Shown piece by piece: positions 1-6,887 of a stretch of DNA of 11,536 bases. The DNA lies in NCBI GenBank assembly GCA_011046405.1, contig DSAR01000303.1, forward strand, positions 1 to 11,536, written 5' to 3'. Numbering within the stretch: position 1 is the first letter of the stretch; the number at the start of each line of letters is the position of its first letter. The translations under genes were made by a program, and so were the position numbers. The notes under the pieces were generated by a model. The model had not been told where the DNA came from. It saw only the letters and a program-made list of their open reading frames with translations, and made no database searches. This DNA comes from Chloroflexota bacterium (GTDB taxonomy: Bacteria; Chloroflexota; Anaerolineae; B4-G1).

Positions 1-5
1 GGACC

Positions 6-113
6 TATCATCTCAATAAACCGGGGCAAACTCGCTCGGGCCGGTCTCCTGACCGTGCCCGCTGTGGCTCGGTCGGGAGACCGGCCACAGCTCCCCAAGT
101 TATTGAAAAGATA
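6..113. repeat. Small TIR element, copy 1 (MITE-like, nested palindrome)
   Basis: This 108-bp unit begins TATC and ends GATA, with imperfect terminal inverted repeats of roughly 20 bp (TATC..TCTCAATAA..GGGG on each side). It is nearly identical to 11200-11308: I count one substitution and one 1-base indel. Inside, 39-55 and 70-86 form a 17-bp stem with 16 matches and a T:G pair. Alternative hairpins are CGGTC-TCCT-GACCG (43-55) and GCTGTGGC..CGGTC-GGGA-GACCG..GCCACAGC (61-91). The ten bases after it (114-123) end in GGACC, and the five visible bases before it (1-5) are also GGACC, as a 10-bp target duplication cut by the window edge would give. It encodes no protein. It starts 28 bases past the PRiA4-like stop codon and could also end that transcript. 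Confidence 0.85.
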
Positions 114-141
114 CATCTGGACCTTGAGTAGTTCGCAGTCG

Positions 142-720
142 TTACTCCAGGAGGTCGTCCATATCGTACAAAAGATCTAATTGGTCATTGATCTCGTCTG
201 GATCGAAAGCCTCGGGATCAAATCCGCCGCCGACCCACTCCATATACTCCGCGTGTTCGGGATGATTCCGATCCTTGATCGCCTCGAGGAACTCGGCGTA
301 GCCCCAGACACCGCCGACGTCCTCCGGCGGGCCGGCCCGTTTTCCTCCGATGCACAGTGGATAGACCAGTTCCGGATCCGGCTCGAGCACTTCCTCCACC
401 TGAATGATGTGCAACCAGCTATCTCCGAAGTCGTATTCGTAACCGAACTGATCCCCTTCCTGGGATACGATCTGCCCCAACACGACCTTGCTTTCGTCTT
501 TCACCTCCATGTAGTCATCGAACTCGGGGTGCGGCTCGCCGTAATAGGTCTCCCCGACGATAAACTGGTGGAGATGATAATCGTCCCACCCCATCACAAG
601 CTGCAAGATAGCGTGGAGCTCGTCCAGGGGCGTATCGCCCGTCACCAAGAGCCGCCGCCAGATCGGCGGGTGGGTGTCGGCCAACGTGATCTTGATCTGG
701 TAAACTGGAAGCTCAGTCAT
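142..720 (-). CDS. PRiA4_ORF3 family protein (plasmid pRiA4b ORF-3-like)
   Basis: A 192-residue soluble acidic protein. I recognise it as a plasmid pRiA4b ORF-3-like protein (Pfam PRiA4_ORF3) from the N-terminal strand pattern with PPIWRRLLV (about 18-26), the LHxILQxxMGWxDYHLHQF stretch (about 35-52), YEYDFGDSWLHIIQVEEV (about 94-111), and PLCIGGKRAGPPEDVGG (about 121-137) followed by GY..FL. The length suits a single-domain member. The biochemical function of this family is not established. Members occur on plasmids, near mobile elements and as lone chromosomal genes. The start at 720 is supported by AAGGAG a few bases upstream. It stands alone on its strand, between a palindromic repeat at its 3' end and another element upstream. 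There is no signal peptide or membrane segment. The family call is firm; the role is unknown. Confidence 0.9.
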   Translation of the reverse strand: MTELPVYQIKITLADTHPPIWRRLLVTGDTPLDELHAILQLVMGWDDYHLHQFIVGETYYGEPHPEFDDYMEVKDESKVVLGQIVSQEGDQFGYEYDFGDSWLHIIQVEEVLEPDPELVYPLCIGGKRAGPPEDVGGVWGYAEFLEAIKDRNHPEHAEYMEWVGGGFDPEAFDPDEINDQLDLLYDMDDLLE

Positions 721-776
721 ATTCGTCTCCTTAATTGTGACCCTGTTATCACTTATAGACCAACGGCAAATATACG

Positions 777-924
777 TAGAAGTTACGCAGTTGGCTCATC
801 AACAACCGGAATTAGCCACGAATCCTTCGACTACGCTCAGGACAGGTTTTCACGAATTGACACGAATTTTGCTTTTCTATTCGTGAAATTCGTGGCAGAG
901 AAAGTCTCAAATGCGTAACTCCTA
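777..924. repeat. Nested palindromic CACGAAT-type element
   Basis: This fills most of the 303-base gap between the divergent genes at 720 and 1024. The outer arms are 777-789 and 912-924 (12 of 13 match as inverted repeats, core AGTTACGCA/TGCGTAACT). Middle arms are GCCACGAAT (815-823) and ATTCGTGGC (888-896). Inner arms are TTTCACGAAT (848-857) and ATTCGTGAAA (879-888). Between the middle and inner left arms sits CCTTCGACTACGCTCAGG (824-841), with no partner on the right side, so it looks like a separate insertion or module. I found no convincing flanking direct repeat. Similar CACGAAT/ATTCGTG units occur at 9764-9915. No protein-coding content is supported. Confidence 0.7.
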
Positions 925-1023
925 ACACGAATCCTGTAAAAGCGATCCCATGATGCAACCAAGCGCGCCCCATTCCCGTATATCATACTAGAATTCGGTA
1001 AAAAGCAAAGGGAGGTAAAAGCG

Positions 1024-1290
1024 ATGTTCGATTTACTGATTGAACTAATCAAATTGCCATTCGTATTGATCGGGTGGCTGATCAAGGCCCTCGTTCTCTC
1101 GCTCGTCTGGCTGATCAAGCTGCCGTTCGTGCTCATCGCCGTGGTGTTGAGCGCTGTACTGGGCCTGGTGGGCGTGGTGATCACCATCCTCGGCGTGGCG
1201 CTGACGCCCGTCCTCGGCATCGGTCTGTTGATCCTGCCCATCGGCCTGATACTCCTGCTGGCTGCCTGGCTGATCGGAAGACTACTCTAA
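1024..1290 (+). CDS. Small membrane protein with three 11-residue repeats
   Basis: An 88-residue, almost entirely hydrophobic protein that I do not recognise as a named family. A strong GGGAGGT ribosome binding site lies 7 bases before the ATG. Residues 8-40 are three tandem 11-residue units, each starting LIK (at 8, 19 and 30). Units 1 and 3 share LIKLPFVLI, and units 1 and 2 end in Trp. Eleven residues are close to three helical turns, so Lys10, Lys21 and Lys32 fall on one face. Residues about 41-85 are uncharged, rich in Gly, Val, Ile and Leu, and probably form one or two membrane helices. The only late charge is Arg86. A weak -10 (TAGAAT, 989-994) precedes it, with no good -35. It converges on mutS. 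I infer an inner-membrane peptide of unknown role. Confidence 0.75.
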   Translation: MFDLLIELIKLPFVLIGWLIKALVLSLVWLIKLPFVLIAVVLSAVLGLVGVVITILGVALTPVLGIGLLILPIGLILLLAAWLIGRLL

Positions 1291-1312
1291 TCCCCGGCCA
1301 GACAGCATGCAG

Positions 1313-1380
1313 GCCTCGGAGGTCTCCACCTTATCCAGGGTTCACCTGGGCTCCATAACTTGACCGGAGATCTCCGAGGT
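1313..1380. repeat. Large intergenic palindrome between convergent genes
   Basis: CCTCGGAGGTCTCC (1314-1327) is matched by the inverted arm GGAGATCTCCGAGG (1366-1379) at 13 of 14 positions. Each arm is itself close to self-complementary (GGAGATCTCC is a perfect palindrome). Inside are TTAT/ATAA (1331-1334, 1355-1358) and a small hairpin CCAGG/CCTGG (1335-1339, 1345-1349). It lies between the stops of the 88-residue gene and mutS, which read toward each other. It could act as a two-way transcription end, although it has no T-run. It could equally be another mobile palindrome, seen only once here. Confidence 0.6.
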
Positions 1381-1391
1381 CCACCAAATAC

Positions 1392-1447
1392 CAATCTACC
1401 AGTCTACCAATCTACCAGTCTACCAGTCTACCAACCCACCAACCTAC
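1392..1447. repeat. 8-bp tandem repeat ending in the mutS stop codon
   Basis: Seven consecutive 8-base units of the form CARTCTAC or a variant: CAATCTAC, CAGTCTAC, CAATCTAC, CAGTCTAC, CAGTCTAC, CAACCCAC, CAACCTAC. The last two have drifted. The final unit contains the mutS stop (CTA at 1444-1446, read as TAG on the minus strand). On the mutS sense strand the tract is G-rich (GTAGACTG units), with many GG pairs. It is a probable site of slippage and copy-number variation. Confidence 0.85.
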
Positions 1448-4074
1448 CGCCCCATCACCCGCCGCTGGAGTTCGTATAGGGCGTTGATCGCCTCCAACGG
1501 CGTCATCTGAGAGACGTCCAATCCCCGCAATTCCTCCACCACCGGATGTTCCTGGGCAAAGAGCACCGGCTGCTGCGGTTTCGGCGCCGGCGTGCCGGGG
1601 CGGAACTCGCCGCTCTCCAACTGGGCCAGCAACGCCTCGGCCCGGTGGACGACCGACTTGGGCACGCCGGCCAATTGGGCCACGTGTACCCCGTACGAAC
1701 GATCCGCCCCGCCGGGCACGACCTGGTGCAGGAAGATGATCCGGTCCCCCTCCTCCGCCACCGCCAGGCTGTAGTTGCACACCGCTGGCAGTCGCGCGGC
1801 GATCTCCGTCAACTCGTGGTAGTGGGTGGCGAAGAGCGTGCGCGCGCGTCGTTCCGGGTGATTGTGCAGGTATTCCACCACCGCCCAGGCGATGGACATC
1901 CCGTCGTAGGTGCTGGTTCCCCGGCCGATCTCATCCAGGATCAGGAGGCTGCGCGGCGTGGCGTGGTTGAGGATGTTGGCCGTCTCGACCATCTCGACCA
2001 TGAAGGTCGACTGCCCGGCGGCGACCTCGTCCTGGGCGCCGATGCGGGTGAAGATGCGGTCGACGATGCCGATACGCGCCCGCTCGGCTGGCACGAAGCC
2101 GCCCATCTGGGCCATCAACACGATGATGGCGTTCTGGCGCAGGTAGACGCTCTTGCCGGCCATGTTCGGCCCGGTGATGATGAGGATGCGCTCGTCGTTA
2201 TCGAGATATAGCCGGTTGGGCGTGAATGGCTCGCTGCGCAGCGTCTGCTCGACGACGGGATGGCGCCCCTCTACGATTTCGAGGACCGGCGTGGCAGTCG
2301 TCTCGTCGTCTGAAAACTCGGGGCGCACGTAGCGGTTGGCGACGGCGACCTCGGCCAGTGTAGACGCCACGTCCAACTGGGCCAGCGTCCGCGCCGTCTG
2401 GAGCAGGGCTTTGCTCCGCGCGCCCACCTGCCGGCGTACGTCGTTGAACAGCCGGCCCTCGATCTCGGCCTGCCGCTCCTCGGCGTTCATGATCAACGTC
2501 TCGTAGTCCTTCAACTCCGGGATGATGTAGCGTTCGGCGTTGACCAGCGTCTGCTTGCGGATGTACTCATCGGGCACGGCGTCGGTATTGGCCTTGGTGA
2601 CCTCGATGTAATAGCCAAAGACCTTGTTATGGCCGACCTTGAGACTCTTGATGCCGGTGCGCGCCTGTTCTTGCTTTTCCAGGCGCGCGATCCACGCCTT
2701 GGCCTCCCGGGCCGACGTGGCGATCTCGTCCAACTCGGTCGAAAAGCCGCGCCGGATGACGCCCCCGCCAGAGGTGCTGATCGGGGGATCGTCCACGATG
2801 GCCGATGTAATGAGGGCGACAACGTCGTCGCCGACGTCGTCGCTGGGATCAAGGGCGGAGGCCAGGGCGCTGAGACAAGAAACCAGGGACTCCCCCACGT
2901 TCTCACCAACCGCCGCCTCTTGCAGCGTCTGCGCCAGGGCTGGCGCCGTCTCAAGAGCCTGGCGGATACCGACCAGGTCGCGCGGCGTCGCTACGTCAGA
3001 AAGCGCCCGGTTGGTCAATCGCTCCAGGTCTGGCGTATCCTTGAGCGCTTCGCGCACCCGTCCGCGCAAGATCGTGTCATCGTAGAAGGCCTGCACCTCG
3101 TCCAGGCGGGCCTCCAGGGCGGCCCGGTCGAGCAGCGGCTGATTCAGGCGGGTGCGCAGCAGACGTCCTCCCATCGGTGTCAACGTCCGGTCGAGCACGC
3201 CCAGCAGCGACCCGCGTGTCTTGCGCTCGCGAATCGTCTCGGTCAGTTCCAGATTGCGGCGGGTCGGGGCGTCGAGGGTCATGAAGCGGTCGGCCACGTA
3301 GGCGCTCAGGCTCACGATCTGGGCCAACGCGTTCCGCTGCGTCTCTCTCAGGTAGTGAATCACCGCCCCGGCCGCCCGAATGGCGAAGGGCTTGCCCGCG
3401 CAACCGAAACCGTCGAGCGTCGCCACGTCGAAGTGCTCGTGCAGGACCTGGCGGGCCGCCTCCAGGTCGAAGCGGTATCCTGGAAATGGCGTCAGGTGCA
3501 AATCAGGAAAGAGCGTTCGCCAATCGGCGAAGGGCGGCCCCTCCGCCACACCTTCAGGGATCAAACACTCGCGAGGCTGCAGGCGGGCCAGTTCCTGCTC
3601 TACCTCGTCGGCGTGCAACTGGGTCGTGGCGAACTCACCGGTCGTGATGTCGGCGAAGGCCAGCCCAGCCCGATCCTCCCCGACGAAGACGGCCGCCAGA
3701 TAGTTGGACCGTTTTTCCTCCAACAACGCCGGCTCGACGACGGTGCCAGGCGTGACGACGCGCCGCACCTCCCGGTGAACCAGCCCTTTGTTGGTGGTCT
3801 CGCCGATCTGTTCGGCGATGGCGACCCGGTAACCCTTCTCGATCAGGCGGGCGATGTATCCCTCGACAGCGTGGTGGGGCACCCCGGCCATCGGCACGCG
3901 GTTGTTCTTGGAAACCGGACGTGAGGTCAGGACGAGGTCGAGCTCGCGGGCGGCGATCTCCGCGTCCTCATCGAAAGTCTCGTAAAAATCGCCCAGGCGG
4001 AAAAAGACGAGCGCATCTGGGTGCTGTGCCTTGATCTGTAGGTATTGTTGGCGAACAGGGGTTACTTTTGGCAT
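1444..4074 (-). CDS. mutS: DNA mismatch repair protein MutS
   Basis: An 876-residue full-length MutS, which recognises mismatches and small loops and uses ATP to start repair. The mismatch-reading motif GDFYE is at about 28-32 (Phe30 and Glu32 match the Phe-x-Glu that contacts mismatched bases). A connector and long lever/clamp region follow. The ATPase domain has Walker A GPNMAGKS at 635-642, Walker B with signature LDEIGRGTST at 713-722, and ATHYHELT shortly after. The C-terminal MTPLEAINALYELQRR helix is typical of MutS1-type proteins, not of MutS2. The start is supported by GAGGAG just upstream and the usual PVRQQYLQIK opening. A good promoter lies at 4148-4175, so it need not depend on the rhomboid gene upstream. 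No mutL is in the window. Its stop codon lies inside an 8-bp tandem repeat. Confidence 0.98.
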   Translation of the reverse strand: MPKVTPVRQQYLQIKAQHPDALVFFRLGDFYETFDEDAEIAARELDLVLTSRPVSKNNRVPMAGVPHHAVEGYIARLIEKGYRVAIAEQIGETTNKGLVHREVRRVVTPGTVVEPALLEEKRSNYLAAVFVGEDRAGLAFADITTGEFATTQLHADEVEQELARLQPRECLIPEGVAEGPPFADWRTLFPDLHLTPFPGYRFDLEAARQVLHEHFDVATLDGFGCAGKPFAIRAAGAVIHYLRETQRNALAQIVSLSAYVADRFMTLDAPTRRNLELTETIRERKTRGSLLGVLDRTLTPMGGRLLRTRLNQPLLDRAALEARLDEVQAFYDDTILRGRVREALKDTPDLERLTNRALSDVATPRDLVGIRQALETAPALAQTLQEAAVGENVGESLVSCLSALASALDPSDDVGDDVVALITSAIVDDPPISTSGGGVIRRGFSTELDEIATSAREAKAWIARLEKQEQARTGIKSLKVGHNKVFGYYIEVTKANTDAVPDEYIRKQTLVNAERYIIPELKDYETLIMNAEERQAEIEGRLFNDVRRQVGARSKALLQTARTLAQLDVASTLAEVAVANRYVRPEFSDDETTATPVLEIVEGRHPVVEQTLRSEPFTPNRLYLDNDERILIITGPNMAGKSVYLRQNAIIVLMAQMGGFVPAERARIGIVDRIFTRIGAQDEVAAGQSTFMVEMVETANILNHATPRSLLILDEIGRGTSTYDGMSIAWAVVEYLHNHPERRARTLFATHYHELTEIAARLPAVCNYSLAVAEEGDRIIFLHQVVPGGADRSYGVHVAQLAGVPKSVVHRAEALLAQLESGEFRPGTPAPKPQQPVLFAQEHPVVEELRGLDVSQMTPLEAINALYELQRRVMGR

Positions 4075-4147
4075 GGTCTCCTCGCGGGATAGTTATCCGA
4101 CAACAGGCGTCACTCAGGGGCCGGGGAACTGGACGCTGAACAAGAGC

Positions 4148-4175
4148 ATTTTAGCACAAGGGCTTAAAAAGACAA
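4148..4175 (-). promoter_or_regulatory. Predicted promoter of mutS
   Basis: Read on the minus strand: -35 TTGTCT (4170-4175), a 16-base spacer, and -10 TAAAAT (4148-4153) preceded by TG one base upstream, which makes an extended -10. It lies about 75 bases before the mutS ATG, in the 119-base gap after the rhomboid gene. A separate TTGACA (4192-4197) overlaps the rhomboid stop but has no matching -10 at the right distance. Confidence 0.6.
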
Positions 4176-4193
4176 TGGGTCGTGCGTCGTCTG

Positions 4194-5060
4194 TCAATGC
4201 ATACGGCCTGACTCTCGCATACGTTTCGAGATGGCCTTGAGAGCTCGCTTTTCGGAAGCGGTCAGGCTCTCCATTCCCGAACGGGAGATCTTATCCAGCA
4301 GCCGGTTCATCGTCTCCTGATCCTGTCGCTCCTGTTCGGCTGCCCGGCGGCGCTGGCGCTCGGCCCACCAGGCGCGCCAATAGGCCCAGCTGAAGATGGG
4401 AGGCGGGGGTCTGTAGAGTGGGTACCTGTAGAGATAGACGAGCAACGCGATGGAAATCCCCATCACGAGCACGTAGAGCACGGGGCTGTGCATCACGATC
4501 GAGGGGTAAAGCGCCGTCGTGATGAGCAGGCCAACGATGGCCCCGCCCAGGTGCGCGCTGTGCCCGATGTTGCCTAACTGGCGTCTCAGCGCAAAAAAGG
4601 ATAGCAGGAGAAACAGGATTCCGTACAACCAGGTCGGCATTGCCAACAGGCCGAAGAATGGGCTGATCTTGCCCCCGGGGAACAGGAAAATGGTGGCGAA
4701 AATGACGCCGCTCACGCCGCCCGAGGCCCCCAGCGATTGGTACTCCCGGTGACGATACAGGTAGAGCGATAGGAGGTTGCCGCCGGCGATGCTGCCCAGG
4801 TAAATCAGCAGGAACACGTGGGGGCCGAAGGCCAGCTCGATCATACGAGCGAAACCGTTGAGCGCGAGCATGTTCAGCATCAGGTGCAGCCAGTTGGCGT
4901 GAAGGAACCCGCTGGAAATCAGGCGATAGTATTCCTTGCCCTGGAGAACGCGCCCGGTACTGAATGTGTAACGACGCTGGAAGGACGGCGACTGGAATCC
5001 ACGATACGAGCCATACACAGTGAAGATGATGATGCCTATCGTCGCGATGGGCCAGGACAT
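4194..5060 (-). CDS. Rhomboid family intramembrane serine protease
   Basis: A 288-residue polytopic membrane protein of the rhomboid family, which cuts substrates within or near the membrane. Visible motifs are HLMLN (His59..Asn63, the HxxxN of the second helix), GASG at 111-114 with nucleophile Ser113, and SAHLGG with catalytic His170. This gives a complete Ser-His dyad and about six membrane helices up to roughly residue 225. A basic and acidic cytoplasmic tail follows, ending in LLDKISRSGMESLTASEKRAL, a C-terminal motif common in bacterial rhomboids. I chose the ATG at 5060: AGAGGT (5068-5073) sits 7 bases upstream, and MSWPIATIGIIIF starts the first helix. A longer frame from 5156 would overlap the ppsR-like gene. 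It follows that gene by 14 bases and is probably cotranscribed. The substrate is unknown. Confidence 0.93.
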   Translation of the reverse strand: MSWPIATIGIIIFTVYGSYRGFQSPSFQRRYTFSTGRVLQGKEYYRLISSGFLHANWLHLMLNMLALNGFARMIELAFGPHVFLLIYLGSIAGGNLLSLYLYRHREYQSLGASGGVSGVIFATIFLFPGGKISPFFGLLAMPTWLYGILFLLLSFFALRRQLGNIGHSAHLGGAIVGLLITTALYPSIVMHSPVLYVLVMGISIALLVYLYRYPLYRPPPPIFSWAYWRAWWAERQRRRAAEQERQDQETMNRLLDKISRSGMESLTASEKRALKAISKRMRESGRMH

Positions 5061-5074
5061 ATGCTTTACCTCTC

Positions 5075-5875
5075 TTACGACTTTTCCCCTGCCAGCGCTA
5101 AAATCTCCGCAGCGGTCTCCTCGATGGGCTTGTCGGTCACGTCGACGACGGGCCACCCGTGTTGGCTGCGAAAGATATTCAGGGCATATTCGACCTCGCG
5201 GCGCACGTAAGTTGGATCGGCGTAATAGCCTGTCGCGCCCCCAAGATGGCGCTCACGCGTCTGGCGTAGGTCTGCCAACCGGTCGGGGTCGATGCTCAGG
5301 CCACAGACCCGGCCCTGCGGCAGTTTGAACAACGCGTCCGGCGGCTTGAGTTCCAGCACCAGGGGGACGTTGGCCACGAACCAGCCCTTGAACGCCAGGT
5401 AGATGCTCAGGGGTGTCTTGAAGGTACGCGAGACACCCACCAGGACGATCTCCGCCTGGTCCAACTCGTGGGCACGGCGTCCGTCGTCGTGGTGGTAGGC
5501 GAATTCGATGGTCTCCATACGCCGGAAGTACTCTTCGTTCAACTGGCGAAAAAGCCCCGGTTTCTCGGCGGGCGAGACGGACAACTGCTGAGAAAGCCGA
5601 GCCAGGAGCGGCCCCATCAGGTCGATCGTCTCGACGTTGTGCGTCCGCCCCTCGCGCAACATCACCGCCCTCAAATCGTCTGAAACCAATGTATGCACGA
5701 TGAAGCCGCCAACAGCGGCGACCTCCTCGACGATTTGCCGGATCTGCCCTTCGGTGCGAACGCCAGAGCGACGTTCGATTTCCACTGGAGCACCGGCGAA
5801 CTGGGTCAGTGCTGCATTCAGCACCTGTTCGGCCGTTGCGCCGGTTCCATCAGAGACCACGAAAACTCGATACAT
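5075..5875 (-). CDS. Pyruvate, phosphate dikinase regulatory protein (PSRP/DUF299 family)
   Basis: A 266-residue soluble protein of the kinase-pyrophosphorylase family (formerly DUF299). Characterised members switch pyruvate phosphate dikinase or PEP synthetase off by ADP-dependent phosphorylation of a threonine, and on by phosphate-dependent removal. The opening VFVVSDGTGATAEQ (5-18) and the P-loop-like GVSRTFKTPLS (147-157) are diagnostic. KGWFVANVPLVLELKPP and the downstream GLSIDPDRL also fit. The position after Arg-Thr in the loop is Phe, where many members have Ser, Gly or Cys; I treat this as a lineage variant. The start has GAGGAGG just upstream. It lies 79 bases after the nucleotidyltransferase gene and 14 bases before the rhomboid gene. 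Neither target enzyme is encoded in the window, so which one it controls cannot be told here. Confidence 0.95.
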   Translation of the reverse strand: MYRVFVVSDGTGATAEQVLNAALTQFAGAPVEIERRSGVRTEGQIRQIVEEVAAVGGFIVHTLVSDDLRAVMLREGRTHNVETIDLMGPLLARLSQQLSVSPAEKPGLFRQLNEEYFRRMETIEFAYHHDDGRRAHELDQAEIVLVGVSRTFKTPLSIYLAFKGWFVANVPLVLELKPPDALFKLPQGRVCGLSIDPDRLADLRQTRERHLGGATGYYADPTYVRREVEYALNIFRSQHGWPVVDVTDKPIEETAAEILALAGEKS

Positions 5876-5954
5876 GTTCCTCCTCGCCCATCACCTATGG
5901 CGTTGGTTATCTCCGCTACCGGACACTTTGAATAGCGGTGGGACCAGAGAGCAT

Positions 5955-6836
5955 CTACTCGGTCTTTTCATAAGATGGAAACCGCCCCTTGAATACCCGG
6001 TTCCAGTACAAAAAGGTCTCTTCCATATCGCCCGCCGACGTCGCGTCTTGCGCGCGACTGACGTGATAGAGCGCCGTCCTCAATCTGGAAACAGCCACTT
6101 TCTTATCGGCCCGCGCCAACCGGGAAGCGACGGTGCCCGCTATACCGCGCATGTCCTTGATCTCACCGAACTGATCGTCCCATATCTCCTGCAGGACGCG
6201 CCCGAAATCGACCGAGTAGACGAGCATCCGTTCGTGGGCAGCATACTGGGTACACCGGAGTTCCAGGTAAAAGGAGGAAATCGGCACCCGCCGGAAGTAC
6301 TTCCAGGCCTTGACCAGGCGAATGAGCGGCGCCAGTTTGCCCTCCAGGTCCCCGTCAACCGTCTCGATGATGGCCCGGCGCGCATCGGGGCTCGACGTCA
6401 TCCACCCGCCGGTGCCATCGGGGACAGTGTAGACCCGGTGGCCCAATGAGGTCTGTCCGGTCAATTTGGCCGGCACGATGCGCACCCGCCGGCGCGTATC
6501 TTCCCCGGCCAGGATACTGACGGCAAAGGCCTGCACCTCTGCCTGAACGCCTGGGAGTTGCTCATCCAACGTCTGTTTCACCAGCGTCAAGCACGAGATC
6601 GAATCGTCAGGTAAGCGTCCCTCTCCCAGGCTGGCCAGGAAATCGACGTTACTGTATCCCCGGATACTCGTCCCATAGAAGTAGGATCCCCCCAGGAAGA
6701 AGGCGTACAGACCAAAATAACGATCCAGGCAATCCTCGATCTTGGCCTGGTAGTCCCAATCCAGGCGTACGGTACCAACATCGGGCGTAATCCGTTCGAG
6801 GAAGCGCTGAAAGCCATCTTCAAGGGTTTTGACCAT
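5955..6836 (-). CDS. CD-NTase/SMODS-like nucleotidyltransferase, degenerate active site
   Basis: A 293-residue protein with the layout of bacterial cGAS/DncV-like nucleotidyltransferases (SMODS). It has GGSYFYGTSIRGYSNVDFLASL (about 49-70), VRIVPAKL (118-125), VPDGTGGWMTSSP (138-150), LIRLVKAWKYF..PISSFYLEL (171-193), and a closing helical part with AGDMEETFLYWNRVFKGRFPSY. Family members make cyclic di- or trinucleotide signals, usually beside an effector gene. Here the expected Asp-x-Asp after the GS motif reads Asn63-Val-Asp65, and the position before IVPA that normally carries an acid is Arg119. Two of the three metal-binding acids therefore seem lost. The ATG at 6836 is chosen because AGGAG (6847-6851) precedes it and a promoter lies at 6888-6915, inside the longer open frame. 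No effector or ubiquitin-like accessory gene is adjacent, so I do not call CBASS. Activity is doubtful. Confidence 0.8.
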   Translation of the reverse strand: MVKTLEDGFQRFLERITPDVGTVRLDWDYQAKIEDCLDRYFGLYAFFLGGSYFYGTSIRGYSNVDFLASLGEGRLPDDSISCLTLVKQTLDEQLPGVQAEVQAFAVSILAGEDTRRRVRIVPAKLTGQTSLGHRVYTVPDGTGGWMTSSPDARRAIIETVDGDLEGKLAPLIRLVKAWKYFRRVPISSFYLELRCTQYAAHERMLVYSVDFGRVLQEIWDDQFGEIKDMRGIAGTVASRLARADKKVAVSRLRTALYHVSRAQDATSAGDMEETFLYWNRVFKGRFPSYEKTE

Positions 6837-6887
6837 CGGTTCTTTTCTCCTGGGCAACAAATGTGATGATTGCAAACGATGTGATTG

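Noticed and set aside
147..157. Phe in the P-loop GVSRTFKTPLS of the ppsR-like protein (residue numbers) as a loss of function
   Set aside because: The variable position differs among family members, and the Gly, Ser, Arg, Lys and Thr residues are kept; it is more likely a lineage variant.
181..918. Open frame of 245 codons on the plus strand
   Set aside because: It is antisense to the PRiA4_ORF3-like gene and runs on into a palindromic repeat.
2629..3924. Long open frame of 431 codons on the plus strand
   Set aside because: It is fully antisense to mutS, has no family features and is rich in Arg/Gly/Gln as expected for GC-rich shadow frames.
5061..5156. Longer start for the rhomboid gene
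   Set aside because: The extra residues are Arg-rich, overlap the ppsR-like coding end in another frame, and are bypassed by a good ribosome site right before the ATG at 5060.
5913..5938. CCGCTA/TAGCGG hairpin upstream of the ppsR-like gene as a terminator
   Set aside because: Only six pairs with a 14-base loop and no T-run on either strand; it could easily arise by chance.
4194..6836. A CBASS-type defence operon (nucleotidyltransferase plus downstream genes)
   Set aside because: The ppsR-like gene and the rhomboid gene are ordinary housekeeping types, no effector, E1/E2 or HORMA/TRIP13-like gene is present, and the NTase active site looks altered.
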